A stretch of 64,000 bases of DNA from Ornithodoros turicata (GCF_037126465.1 NC_088203.1:50424489-50488488), one strand, 5' to 3'; positions 22,306 through 33,307 are shown, numbered from the stretch's first letter. The notes: a model not told the origin generated them from the sequence alone. Translations and numbers: made by a program.

Positions 22306-23210
22306 CTGGGCCCCAGCTTTTTTCCCGCGCTGCAGCTCGGGGACGCTGTGAGTGGCTCCTCGAGATCACGTGGTTTGGGCGCCCGCCAGTTTCCCTGGAC
22401 CATTGCGTAAACGGCAGCTTCCGGCGGATGGTGATAGGCAGAGCGAGGATTGGAATGCCGTTGGCCAGGGCACAGATTCGTATCAAGAAACGAGCTTGTT
22501 GGCCAAGCACTTGCCAAAGCTTAGACCAATCTCGCCTGGGGGAGAGGGTAACGTAGAATCGTGTAGGGCTGTATAAGTTCGACTTTCGATGAACGAGGGA
22601 ATTTTTTAAACCTAAAGCAGTAAGGAACAGAAGCGTTACCTTCATGGCGACTTAATACGACATTCATCATTTCAGTGTTTTTTTTCTGTACGCGCCAAAT
22701 TAAACTTCGACACCTCACCCTTCATTTTGACACGCACGCGAACAGGACTCTCGAATTTGCGGAAGCTCGCGAGACAAGCTATGTATAGTATCTTTTTTTC
22801 CTCGGGAAACACATGCCGTTGTGAGTTTGGTGGTACTGTGGTCTCTTTGGGCATCTTACGAGCTTTTTTCAATATAATTTTAAAACGCTGTCTCTTTTTT
22901 TTTTTTTTTTTGAAACGTCGTGCTCACTGTCCGTTGTGGGAAATACAAGCAACACAAAGAAATAATGATATGTCGTTACCTTATGCCGCGAGACAATTGA
23001 GTATGGAAATGAGTGACGGCGCAGGAATGCGTTGGTGTGTATCGTGACACAAGCTTGGAACAGCGTAGGCTGGCCAATGCTTGGCAAATCATTGGCCAGG
23101 GAACAGATCCGTATAAAGAAACAAGCTTGTTGGCCGATGATGTACCAAGCAAGGCCAGGTAGGCGAGCCTAGCTATTGCCATGCTTGGCCCAACCTTTGT
23201 TTGTTGCTTG

Positions 23211-23720
23211 GGCAGTATTGTTCTGCTGAGAGGAGACCGCCGTTCCATTCTGCGACGCCTCGTGACACCTCTGGCTTCCCGCCAATGGACAACCGGCATT
23301 CTCTTCCCATCTATGTTGAGCAGAGTTGATCCAACGCTCGCTTTCCGCATGCCACGAAACACCTCTCGTCCAGATGCTGCATTAATCCACCCAATGCGAC
23401 TCGATGTGGCCTTTACGTCTGAGTGGCGTTACCGCTTGAGACAAGTTGACCCTCCCACCTGCTCCCACTGTGGTGCTCTTGAGGATCTGGAGCACATTCT
23501 TCTTCATTGCCCCCACTACCAACCTTCCCGAACCGTACTCTCCGAGCCCCTTAGTCAGCTGGACTCTCGCCCCTTCTCCCAATCGAAATTGCTTGGCCCC
23601 TGGCCTAATCCACCCAGCAACGATCTACGGTCAAAACTCTTTTGACATTTCTGGACACCATCGGAGTTGATCGTTATTGTGAAGGGATTCCTTCCCCACA
23701 TCCTCACCAGCAATGGGGTA
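23211..23720 (+). pseudogene. LINE ORF2 C-terminus with Cys-His motif and 3' UTR
   Basis: After element B copy 2 the LINE resumes with SIVLLRGDRRSILRRL, then a conserved C-terminal CSHCGALEDLEHILLHC motif (about 23460), a putative zinc-binding knuckle found after RNase H in such LINEs. A frameshift near 23620 separates it from LLTFLDTIGVDRYC. AATAAA at 23765 and further AATAAA/AATAAAA signals near 23910-23930 may mark the 3' end. The total LINE footprint with insertions is 15.0-23.7 kb. Confidence 0.75.
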
Positions 23721-24867
23721 GAGTATCGCCCCTGTTGATGAACCTCCCCACTCTCCATCTCAAAATAAAGTTGTTGATGTTTGTGGGCACTGCGCAGATT
23801 CTGCGTCCTACTGTGTCGAGGCGGCTATGAGGGAACCTGTATTGATGATTCCAGTTTTTATGGTGCATCGACAACAGATGTCATAATATATTAGAACATT
23901 GGTTAGGATGCAAAATAAATATGTCGTTTAATAAAAGCATTGCATAAATGTTTCAAACATCAATTTAAAACATGGTTTACAATCTCAATGTCTTTAAAAA
24001 AAATTTAAATTTAAAAACTTATCTAAAAGCAATGATTGCTTCATCATCAAGTAATAATGCTGGGTAAAGGGGGCTTAAGGTGTATATAAAACTCTCTGAA
24101 GTGATGTGTTTCATGATGTGAACATGTCAAGAGAATGTGCAAAATTGAGAGCGGCTCGCAACAGCGCGTGCACTGAGGTGGTTCCTCCCCTTGAAGTAGG
24201 AACTCGCGATCGAATCACACTGCACAGACAATCATCTGGATGGTCCCCGTAACAGGTAACCTGTATTGAGAGACCACTTTTGTATTAAACACTGTTACAA
24301 ATAACACGATTCGCTACAAATTATTATTATAGCAACAAGCTGACAACATCGCTCAGACACAAAGGCGGTATCCAAGTCACGCCACACCACCGTTACGGAA
24401 GATTCTTTGTCACAAATCAAACTAAGGCACAAGACAATACCAGTACATGAAAAATGGTGACCCTCTTGGTCTCATTACGACGTAATATTGAACTTGTGGG
24501 TGAAGGTGATTCAAAGAAAAGACAGCTGTCTGTTCTTGTCTGTGTGGGCTCTTGCTTCGGTAGAGAACACAGTGTACCGTGCTAGCAATGCATGCAGAAA
24601 AGCGCTCGAGTGCTCGCACATATATTGATACGTCTTCTCCCTAGCATATTATGCAGTCAAACTGTATTTGTCGCCGGGTATACTGCAAGTGTGTTCGAAT
24701 GACCCTCGGAAGCTTTGGAAGAGCGATCAAACAGCTTGCATTAAGTGTTGGTTTTCGGGCAAAAGAACACTTCATAATTGTCAAATAAATGTACAGAATG
24801 AACAGCTATTTATTCCTTGATAAAGAATGACTCACCCATAGAAATTTAGGCCCTGTATCCTTGCCGG
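23721..24867. other. AT-rich interval without a supported gene
   Basis: I see scattered AATAAA signals and short A/T tracts (for example 23995-24020), perhaps the LINE 3' tail followed by unique sequence. No domain or structured repeat is recognised. Confidence 0.3.
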
Positions 24868-25213
24868 TACGGTTGGTACAGGTTGAGACAAAAGTTAACG
24901 AAACACGTGAGCGGCATACTTTTTCTTCGGTGCGACACCCTAGCGGCCGCCGGAAGTGGGTGAGTTCACTATTTCGGAGAAATGGAAGGGTGAACTGTTA
25001 GTGACGCACAGTGGTAGCTACGGTGTCGTTTGGGTGTACCAGGGAAGTGGAAGCTACCGCTGTGCGTCGCTAACAGCGCACCCTTCGTTAACCCTGCCAC
25101 CCCTCCGAAACAGTGAACTCACCCGCTTCCGGCGACCGCTAGGGTGTCGCACAAAAGAAAAAGTAGGCCGCTCGCCTGTTCCGTAAACTTTTGTCCCAAC
25201 CTGTACGACCGTA
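24868..25213. mobile_element. near-palindromic foldback MITE, ~165-bp arms
   Basis: GGTACAGGTTGAGACAAAAG at the left pairs with the inverse of CTTTTGTCCCAACCTGTACG at the right. Complementarity runs almost to the centre near 25040 through ACACCCTAGCGG/CCGCTAGGGTGT, GTGAGTTCAC/GTGAACTCAC and GCTACGG/AAGCTACCG. TA flanks both ends (24868 and 25212). Arms differ by about one base in eight by eye. No coding capacity. Confidence 0.75.
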
Positions 25214-25479
25214 ACTGCAACAAGTTGCCATGATCACTGCGGCGACTGTTTTGGGTACAGTAAGATGGCGGCCGGTTCCCGCACGCTCGCGCTTCATATC
25301 CGCGATCCAGCCCTTTACAACTGAGATCAGTGGCTTCGGCGTTAGTTTCAAAGGCGTCACAGGCCGATGTCGTTGACATCTCATTGTCTCTGGTGATGTG
25401 ACGCTGAACCTCTGCTCAGCCAAGGATTGCGACATTGATATTAAAAATGACACAGAAAAATCGCGTCACGCGGCTTCTA

Positions 25480-26050
25480 CACGCCTCCAGATTAGTAGAG
25501 TGTAGTACCACGGGAGTAGCACACTCGCTGAATTCAACTGGGGTCGATATTCCCGATTAGCAAGCCGTTTCATTTCTTTTCCTACGTTTTTTGTTAGGGC
25601 GTATGGAATAGGTATGTTCTTGATTAATTTCGGCTCGTCATTTTATTGCACGTTTAACCGCGCCTCAAGTCCTTTCACGCAGCCAACTCCGTCCAAAGAG
25701 GCACTTTCGTATACTTCTGAACAACCGTCTCCCTTGTTCTCTGGATTGGCTCTGGAATCAGCTTATTTATAGTCCGCCACTCAAGACGCAGATGCTTTAG
25801 CCAGTTGCGATCCAACAGCTATGGTTCGTCATAATGGACAACGTGCATGGGCAACGTGCGCTCTTGATTCTGGTAGCGCACGCGCTTCTCTAATGGTTTG
25901 ATCTGGTCTAATGGTTTGATCCGCTCCCCAGAAAACTTTCTTAGCGTTATTGTACTCAATCTAAGCGGGACCTCACTGAATTGTTGGTAGTACATTTGTT
26001 GAGGCAAAATTGTTACAGCTGCGCCGCTGTCGATTTCCATGGGTAGGAGC
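25480..26050 (-). pseudogene. Gypsy-type protease and RT N-terminus remnant
   Basis: Reading leftward, MEIDSGAAVTIL (about 26035) is the aspartic protease D-S-G motif of LTR retrotransposons. LLDRNWLKHLRLEW (about 25800) is the conserved stretch after the protease. Further left, TPVEFSECATPVV (about 25525) resembles the start of the RT domain. Stops and frameshifts separate these parts, so the copy is dead. It follows the gag remnant at 26133-26600 on the same strand, as expected for a Gypsy pol. RT catalytic YxDD, RNase H and integrase are not seen. Confidence 0.65.
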
Positions 26051-26132
26051 ACGTTTTACACATGTACCGTTACAAGCAGAGGTTCACTTCAGCGGCTTTT
26101 CAGAGTAAACAGAGCCACGCCATCCTCAACCT

Positions 26133-26600
26133 CTACTCGTTTGACCTTCGGTTTCTAGTGCTTATTCGCAGTGTGCGACTTCCCCGGACTACACACGCAC
26201 TGAATGTGGCGCTGTTTCTTACAGGCACGGCAAAAACTGCGTTCTTCCACCGACACTTTTCTGAAGGGTGGATGTGTAGACGAAATGCCTGCACTTCATT
26301 TGTTTGGCTTTCTTTATATTCATTGCATCGGTCCTCCTGACTCAATACTTCGACGTTGACATTAGCCGTCTCAGCGGTCACGGCAATTTGAACAGCTTTT
26401 TGAAACGTCAGATTCCCTTTAGCTGCCAAACGTTGTTGTGTCGCTTCTTTATTTAATCCGCCAAAACAGCCACGTAAGGGTTCTTTCGAGTTTGTCCCAA
26501 AATCGCAGAACTGTGCGAGGCTGTTCAACTCCGCCACGTATTCTAACACGCTTTCATTTTCCATTAGGTTCCGCTCATCGATTGCCTTACGTTTGGCTCC
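26133..26600 (-). pseudogene. Gypsy-type gag, C-terminal part with degenerate zinc knuckle
   Basis: ESVLEYVAELNSLAQFCDFG, LRGCFGGLNKEATQQRL and FQKAVQIAVTAETA follow the conserved gag pattern of K02A2.6-like Gypsy elements. A degraded knuckle (SEKCRWKNAVF) follows. The gag N-terminus is separated from it by the insertion at about 26618-26945. Protease follows at 26050. Confidence 0.65.
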
Positions 26601-26617
26601 CTATTGGAAAAACGTCT

Positions 26618-26945
26618 TGAGGTTACCTCAGGATATCTTGAGGTTATCTGAGGTTACCTCAGAACAGCCTGTGGGTATTCTGAGGTCACCTCAAGAAATC
26701 TTGAGGCTCTAACTCATAACATCAGACCCGGCTATGGTTCTTTTAAGGTTACCTCAAGAAATTCTAAGGTTCTGCCTCAAGGCCTCAGACATCGCTTTCG
26801 CTCTTTTGAGGTAGTATAAAGGGATTCTGAGGTTCTACCTCAGAACCAGGCTGTGGTTCTTCTAAGGTTACCTGAAGAAATTCGGAGGTTCTGCCTCGGG
26901 GACCTCAGACATCGCTTTCACGCTGTCTTGTGTATGCATCTTGTG
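26618..26945. mobile_element. word-repeat element (GAGGTTACCTC words) inside gag
   Basis: The palindromic word GAGGTTACCTC and its parts CCTCAGGAT, TTGAGGT, ACCTCAAGAAAT and ACCTCAGACATCGCTTT recur at least ten times in both orientations within 330 bp. The element separates two parts of one gag frame, and AAAACGTC occurs on both sides (about 26610 and 26973), a possible target duplication. It is non-coding. Confidence 0.6.
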
Positions 26946-26949
26946 TATG

Positions 26950-27200
26950 TAAATGTATAAATATATCGTTAAAACGTCCGAATACGACTTACTTCAAGGC
27001 AAGTTTGGCACAACAAGGTTCTTAAGAAGGTTGTACGTCTTTTCTCCGATGATGCTTACGAACGCAGCAACACGCTTCTTTTCGCTGACATCGTTGACCA
27101 ACAAAAACATGTTCCAGATGCTCCGCGTACGATACCCGCTTACCAGACGCTTCTTCGAATGTTTCCATATGTGCAATTGCAGCATACTGGTGCTGCTAAA
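26950..27200 (-). pseudogene. Gypsy-type gag, N-terminal part
   Basis: FLLVNDVSEKKRVAAFVSII and GEKTYNLLKNLVVPNLP match the Gypsy gag block that normally precedes the ESV.EYVAEL block, here found left of the word-repeat insertion. A TGA follows NLP. Sequence further upstream on this strand (to about 27497) stays open but I do not recognise it. Confidence 0.6.
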
Positions 27201-28079
27201 GCGACGGCTGAGCGTTTCCTGCGGGCGCTGCAGACATGCTGTTGAAGACAACGGGTAATCCAAGGCCGCAGAAGATATTTTTCGGGTTCTAAATGACATT
27301 GTCATCGATGTTATATCCAGCGCCTTTATTGCCGTAAACTTATAGATCGAATGTACGCTGTTTCTGGAAGAGAAACTTGGAAAACCACCGTGATACCATG
27401 CCGAACAATACCGTAGCGGTCTCACACCCTCTTTTCCGGATGCGATAGTGGCCATTAGTGTGGGATTTCGGAATACTTCGGTATTAATAATGGCCACGCC
27501 TACTACCGAAACTCGACCATGGGTTCACACGAGCTCGCCCGAATGTTCTATCGTTATGAAGGAAGAGCCAAATAAATCAACTAAAATAAAGAAATAAATA
27601 ACATTTCGGCGCGACAGCTATTCCTATGAGTAACACTGGAAGAAAACCGCCCTCCTAAGCGGTACTCAGGTTATTTCACGGACAGGTTACCCAGGTTTCA
27701 CATACACAGGATGTTTCACAAATGTGTATAATTCCTAAACAGGTGGTGCTCTAGGCAAAGTTGCCTTCTGAGTGAACATCCCTGAGACATCTAAGAAGAA
27801 CTCAGTAGTGAGGGGCTCCTTTGCACACTGCCATGAATTGAATCCAACTTTTAAATTTGGAATCCAACTTTTAAATTTTACTTCGGACGCTTTCGGAAGC
27901 TCTCATTTACTGATCGGAACATCCAGCTAAGAATATTTCACAAAAAGAATACCGCGTCGACACTTGGGGAGTCTTCGAGTAATTGGTTTGTTTCGGTTTA
28001 CGTATTTCTCGCGCTCAGCTAACAGGCCGCCGACTACGTTCATGCGCCTGGTTCACACGCCGGTGTGACGGAAGATAAG
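27201..28079. other. no supported gene; one-sided TIR-like end
   Basis: ACACAGGATGTTTCACAAATGTG at about 27707 resembles one end of a CAGGGTGTYYCA-type TA MITE, without a matching partner nearby. A short duplication of AATCCAACTTTTAAATTT lies at about 27841-27877. Nothing else is recognised. Confidence 0.3.
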
Positions 28080-28950
28080 GAACAGCCGCAAAAGACCCTT
28101 CGGTGTTCTCCCTCCTCCTCTACCATGGAGGAAGGAAACACAGAAGCGGCCGGGGCTTGGAACAGATTTCCGTGGGACCGCTCTGGCGGTCGCTCCTGCC
28201 AAAACGACCATTGCCTCCTGTCCACCACGTGACCCTCTCTAAAGCTTCGATTTAGCAACGCTTTGTTGCGGGGTTTAGCTCGGGCTGCTTTCTGTGCTTT
28301 TATGCTTTTTGAAAGTCATTTACTCTTAAAATGTGAGTGCCATTGCGGGAACAGAGTTTTGTTAACGTATTTTTAGCGCGATTACGGCTCTCATTCAACA
28401 AGAGTCAGCTCTGTTACGGGAATAACCTTTCGTTCGTAAGTAGGTACTTGATCGGTTGTTCCGTACCACTGTCTGTGAGAGTCATCTTGAATCGTTCCTT
28501 TAAAAACTGGCGCTGTGCTACAGCTGCAGTACAAGTTCGATTACTGGCAAGCTTTACCTCTTCAACAACAACCACACAAGATGTGGCCACGTCGTCACAC
28601 AAAGGTCGCTGCCACGAATGATGTTTCTGGTCCTGCAGGTTTGTCCTGCAGAGCGTAACCGGTCTTGTAGTAGAAGGGCAAACCGAGAGTAAACGAACAC
28701 ACAGAAATAAAACTGGACGTGCGGCGTTCATCAGATGTCTGGACTAGTCTGTACTGCAAGACAATCACGACTCCCGTCGTCTGCTTCGGCAGCTGACCTG
28801 CGCATGCTCTTGGGGGTCACGTGGATGGTCACATGGTAGACACGAGCATCCCAGAATGCGGTGCGAAGCTGGCACGCCCGTCCCATTGGAAAAAAGTTGG
28901 AAGGGCCGCTCCTGTGTTTCCTTCCTCCATGTTCTCTACCCACAGCGCTC
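28080..28950. repeat. inverted pair of ~140-bp GC-rich segments
   Basis: CCATGGAGGAAGGAAACACAG followed by AGCGGCC at about 28122 recurs in inverse orientation at about 28935-28910. Both copies continue to a CCACGTGACC or CCACGTGACCC word (28228 and 28815). They enclose about 550 bp with no recognised gene. They may be terminal repeats of one element or inverted copies of a promoter-like segment. Confidence 0.5.
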
Positions 28951-29385
28951 GGTGCTGTCATTCGGTAGGCGAGTCCTTTATCATGATCAGTGATTTCCCC
29001 AGAAAATCACTGCTTGGGGGTGCCGAGCTTTCAAGGGGGGGGGGGGTTACGCTTGCTGAAGGTTCCACATATGGAATTTTTCTTAGACACGGAAAGAATC
29101 GTGGCACAATGGTGACATATCTGCACCGCTTTCCCGTTTTATTTCTACATGTTCTTACGTTAGAACACAGTACATTAGAATGCAGATTCATTATGAGCGG
29201 CATTTCAACATTAAGATGCATAGTCACATGACCGACAAAGAAAAAAGACTAGCACCTTATCTCATGAATCTCAATGAATACCTAGCAACCAACAGTAAAA
29301 ACAAGACTTAGATGAAAAAAGCAGAATACCTTGCTTGATTGACTTGGGCTAACTCTAACTAACTTGGGCTAATTCTACGATATGT
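28951..29385. other. non-coding spacer
   Basis: Contains a G9-type run (about 29035-29046) and a small hairpin GTGATTTTC/GAAAATCAC (about 28989-29009). No gene is supported. Confidence 0.3.
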
Positions 29386-29399
29386 ATGGACTGTACAGA

Positions 29400-29790
29400 G
29401 CAGATGTGTCCCTCTCACCCTCACTCATTATTCAATTCTCCCAAGCGCGCCCCTGATGAAACATGGCTTAGGTCCACCGAAGAAAATTCTTTCGTATGCG
29501 CGTGTTCCACAAATTCTTCCATACCACTTCATTCCAGCAATTGTACCTATTCCGGGATCGTTACACATCTACAGTGTGCAGATCACAATATGAAAGTATC
29601 ACGTGCGTCATTTGGAATCATTCAGAAACTCACTCTTTCACGTGGCAGAAGTCGAGTGGAGACCAAACTTCACTAGGCTCAGTAGATCCCGTCGTCTTCT
29701 ACAGACAACTCCGCTCTCATTTATTTTTCCAAGACCCTGTCATTCTTTCTGGTCTCCTGAATTGCATTGTATTGCATGGAACATTATAAC
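29400..29790 (+). pseudogene. possible LINE C-terminal fragment
   Basis: Two overlapping frames give VCRSQYESITCVIWNHSETH followed by a W and a SVDPVVFYRQL stretch. That resembles the C..C...H..W....L.S.DP pattern after the RT domain in arthropod LINEs. The match is short and depends on remembered patterns; chance remains possible. Confidence 0.25.
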
Positions 29791-30334
29791 TATGTAGGCT
29801 GTACTTATATATGGTTTTTTCTCTGACCTGCAATCTGCCTTACCATGGTGTTTCGTATCGCACGAGTATGTGTATTGTACACCCATGTAATGACTTTCCT
29901 GGTCCTCTGGGTTTCTAAATAATAATCAACAAATATAAAGTTGAACGTAGAGGCGCAGCTTTTTTCACGCCACATGCAAACCCGAAGAAAATTTGAGCGT
30001 AATTCTGCCGTCCCTGTAGCAGGTTTTCTGGGAAACCTGGTTTTCTGAGCGGACAAGCTGCACTTCACTGGCAACGAGAAGTGCAGCCGGTACCGTGACT
30101 CGTATTTTCTTGAGGAAAGAAAAACGCTGTTTTTGGCGTCTACGGACACAACGTGGCCGTCCGCATCAGGCGGGACAGACAAGGTGTACGGGACTGTGGC
30201 AGGTACAAAGGGATTTCGCTGTAAAGTTTGCTTAGCAAAAATAATGTAGAAGGATAAGATGTAGGCACTTATAGCGCAGATAACAATCCTCACACTGGAA
30301 CGAACGATGACGAGGTTATTTTTGGTTATTGCAG

Positions 30335-30568
30335 GATCTGGGATTCCGATCCCGAACCGTCCCGGTTCAACCCTGAAGCCCCTCACAGGGTTCAAGACTT
30401 TTGAAGAGGTTAAGGAGTCATGCTCTATTTTCCATTATTGCTTCTACCTTGCATCATCCGGCAATGACGCAAGCCTGAACTACACCATCGTCGTACATGA
30501 ACCTCAAGGATATATTATTGAAGAGAAGGCTGTCCCTGCGTACCAACCAACGATAAGGCCGAACGGAG
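30335..30568 (+). CDS. orphan phase 1-1 exon of an unknown, possibly secreted protein
   Basis: A 234-bp open segment is preceded by TTTTTGGTTATTGCAG and followed by GTAGTA, both in phase 1, so it could be skipped or shuffled without changing frame. It encodes 78 residues with ESCSIFHYCFYLASSG near the middle and NYTIVVHEPQGYI and YQPTIRPNGG toward the end. The two cysteines and an N-Y-T glycosylation site would suit an extracellular domain. I do not recognise the family, and no neighbouring exon could be joined with confidence. A transposon-borne exon is possible. Confidence 0.4.
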
Positions 30569-31740
30569 GTAGTATTTTCGCTTCATGTTTTGAGATACCA
30601 TTACTGCGCCTTCCTTTAACGCAACCGTGCCTGCAGTAACCGCTACTGCGTAGTTGAACGCGGTGGCCAATGTATGTACCACCAGCTGATATGGCATAGT
30701 TGTTACGTTGTTAAGATCCTCCGCGCCGAATGTCGGTACAGGTCCCCTTGAAGTGAACTCTGGACCCATGCTAACACACCCATCTTCCACTCCTTCCTCC
30801 TATCCTCTCTCCATCTGAGCACGTCTGTAAACCCCCCTCATAACGGTTCTGCGTCCGGCGCTTCGTACAATACACAGAGACCTCGGCTTGCGCCGTTTGT
30901 CAACGGTAGGGCTCAGGAGGACTCAGTGGCATCTGGAAGCTCTACCTTACATCACTTTGGCAAAGGAAATGACTACACTAATAACACTAAAATCTACACT
31001 AATATCACCATGATGCCTTCCTACTTCACCTGCCTACTACCTCCCCTGCCTGCCTGTTCGCCTGCTTCCTGCTTTTGTACATCTCCGTCTAAACTTCGCT
31101 GCAGTTACAGTCGTAATGCAGGTGAAAATGAATGTCAGAGTTTTTTTCTATTTTTTTTTAGCCGTTCGAGTTCCCTCTCGTTGTTTCTATCTTCCTCTTT
31201 GCATTCCTATTCTTCTTTTCGTACTTCATCTGCTGGGGTATCTAGAATATCAGCGCCCACGATGGCCTGAGTAACCTGCACATTTTTAGCCCTATTGCTT
31301 GCACTTGGCCCCAATTCCTTACACGCACAAAGTCAATATGTCTGAAGGAACTGTGTTAACTCCATGATGCTACTGGCAACGTTGCCCGCACACACCTCTG
31401 ATATCGGAAATAACCTAAAGCATATTATCAGAGGTGCTTCCGGAGCAAAGATGAACTGACCAACAAATATAATCCTGTCGAAAATACACCACAGTCAAGA
31501 CACTCACCAGCCGCATCCCAGAAACTCCGCTGTCGTTTACCCGCTCCGCTGTCGTTTACCAGTCGAATATAGTGGACGATCCCACCGATGCCACCAGTCG
31601 TTGCGAGGCGCAGCTAAGGTGGCCGTTCTTCGTCGACGGAAGGCAATAAAATCGGCAGGTATGATGTAAGTTACAGTGGTATCAAATCAACGACAGCGAC
31701 AGAGCTCTTACGATACTTCCATAGCATTTCCTCCATAGGC
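30569..31740. other. no supported gene
   Basis: Includes a pyrimidine-rich stretch (about 31020-31240) and a short duplication of CTCCGCTGTCGTTTACC (about 31525-31560). A 91-codon minus-strand frame at 30790-30515 is Ala/Val-rich and without known motifs. Nothing is called. Confidence 0.3.
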
Positions 31741-31751
31741 ATAGTTCTGCT

Positions 31752-31907
31752 TTATGACAGTACACAGACAGCTGTACATTTAAGCTCGCACGTCGAGAAT
31801 GCGAGGTCTCTGCGAGGTCCCGCAGCTTTGGTGCGTCTCGCCCATGCTTGTGCAACACGACGTGCTCGAAGCTCTTCAGAAGTCGTATATTTCCTACCAC
31901 GGCCCAT
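31752..31907 (-). CDS. possible basic N-terminus of a transposon-type protein
   Basis: From ATG 31907 the frame reads MGRGRKYTTSEELRARRVAQ and continues Arg/Ala-rich to a stop at about 31752. Short basic MGRGR..T..E..ARR starts are common in arthropod multicopy, transposon-associated proteins, but I cannot name a family. A plus-strand open frame of 201 codons (31828-32433) overlaps in antisense and is equally unassigned. Either could be a shadow. Confidence 0.2.
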   Translation of the reverse strand: MGRGRKYTTSEELRARRVAQAWARRTKAAGPRRDLAFSTCELKCTAVCVLS

Positions 31908-33307
31908 AATGTCGCCATTCGGTTGCGCATTCACGCGCTATAGCGCCCGTGCAACCCCATCGACGACGTCTTGCGTTCGGCACCCGCTGAGGGATGTTTT
32001 GTGGACAGCGGTAGGACGTTCAGTAACGAAGTCAATGTGTGAGATGGATAGTCGTATCGGAGCGCTTATTACACCAAATGCATGCACACTGTCAGAGCTG
32101 GTAGCACAGGAGCAGCACTTTCACTGCTGTGTTACGGGGGACGGTATTTTGGAGGAGGCTATTCAGAAAAAAATAAAGGACGTTGCGGCTAGTTTTGATC
32201 TATCCTTGATAAAATCATTTCATGTTTTAACACGTCTTTGGTGTTTGAATTTTCTCACAGATGAAATCGGTCCTTTAGGGGATACGCAAAATTGTTCAGA
32301 ACACCGTCAACAAATCAACTTTGACGGCTATGTTGATTATGTCAAGTGGGCGATATGCAACACACATGAGAAGTCAGAGCCATATTTAAGGGGAACATTT
32401 TCTCCATTTAGGCCACGACACGTAGAGAAATGATTCAGTACCACTGCTGTTGGAGAACAAGCTTTGAATCTAGTGTGCGTTGACGGCGCCCCCCTCTCGG
32501 TGTGTACACTAACCGCAACCCTGCCTGCATCAGTGTCACACTACGCGAATCGTCTTCCGACTGAGCAGAAGGATGGCACTTTTACATCAGGGTCATTCCA
32601 GGCCAAATCACCCAAAGGTCATGCTCCACCCCGTTCAGTTTTCTTCAAAAAATTATCATGGGCTCCTTATTGCACATGAAGTATTTTCCCGGCACTATTT
32701 TGAACCGCTGCCAACTTAGGCCGGGTCAAAGTTCGTCAGAATCGCGAAAACCATGCTGCGAAAAAAGTGACCTACTGAGTAGGATTTTGCGTCTACATGG
32801 ACCTTAGTGACACAGAATGAAAGAGCGTGGCCTTAACATTCTGCCAATATCAAGTTCTTCTCTCGCGTCCTATTTTCGGCCAGTGTAAGAGAGCTGCTGT
32901 TTGGCGCTATTTCTTACCACTTTGCGCCTTGCTAAGGGCACTTTTCGCACAAGCTGGAAGGGCAAAAAAAAAAAAAATCAGCGTATTCTGGACCTTCCAT
33001 ACTTCAAAATCACATGTTTTGAAGGCCGAGCACATAATACGTTTTGCCACATTTAATCCCAAATGTCATACTTTTGGCAGAGTTGGCCATTTCCAACACC
33101 ATTTTTGAAAATGAAGCGGTCGGCCGAGAAAAATCCAAATGTGTGGAGATGACAGATCAATATCTATACTAACGCATATAAAAAATTAAGAAGGTACTTT
33201 TTGATAAGGGCGAGAAAAGGGCGTATGTCCCATACGGTTACGCGAGGGTCACGCCGCACGAGACTGCTACCTGTGACGCTGAGGCGCGCGAACAGATCGC
33301 GTGCCCA

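Larger units (their letters stand above)
18857..22430. mobile_element. element N: 3.57-kb insertion with GTGATAG target duplication
   Basis: GTGATAG at 18850-18856 is repeated at 22431-22437, while the uninterrupted element B copy has a single CATAGTGATAGGC at about 4962-4974, so the empty site is visible in this same window. The element begins CAGCCGCCGG and ends CCGGCGGATG, giving 9-of-10 terminal inversion. A 7-bp perfect (8-bp with one mismatch) duplication and CA..TG ends suit the hAT or P superfamilies (inference). No transposase is seen. The interior holds three tandem units, each with two or more CCAAT boxes followed by an AATAAA. Confidence 0.7.
18750..23212. mobile_element. TIR element B, copy 2, split by element N
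   Basis: The left part (18750-18856) begins GCAAGCAAGCAATGG and matches the first ~105 bp of copy 1. The right part (22431-23212) matches the rest and ends TTGTTGCTTGGG. It carries about 120 bp absent from copy 1, including a T-run near 22900. Removing 18755-23210 rejoins the LINE reading frame (KRTT + SIVLLRGD). The minus-strand peptide module with LYIACLAS lies at 22806-22700. The copy is therefore younger than the LINE and older than N. Confidence 0.75.

Noticed and set aside
22131..22645. Long minus-strand frames (128 and 158 codons)
   Set aside because: They cross the junction between element N and element B and are driven by low-complexity GGGGAGG sequence; not genes.
18750..23212. Target-site duplication for element B copy 2
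   Set aside because: Flanks CCACG and GCAGT do not match; the exact ends are uncertain by a few bases.
29805..30395. 196-codon open frame on the minus strand
   Set aside because: It overlaps the better supported plus-strand exon at 30335-30568, has no recognisable domain and no splice support; likely a shadow or chance frame.
31828..32433. 201-codon plus-strand frame
   Set aside because: No domain, skewed composition at its start where it is antisense to a basic minus-strand frame, and no splice or polyA support; kept only as a remark.
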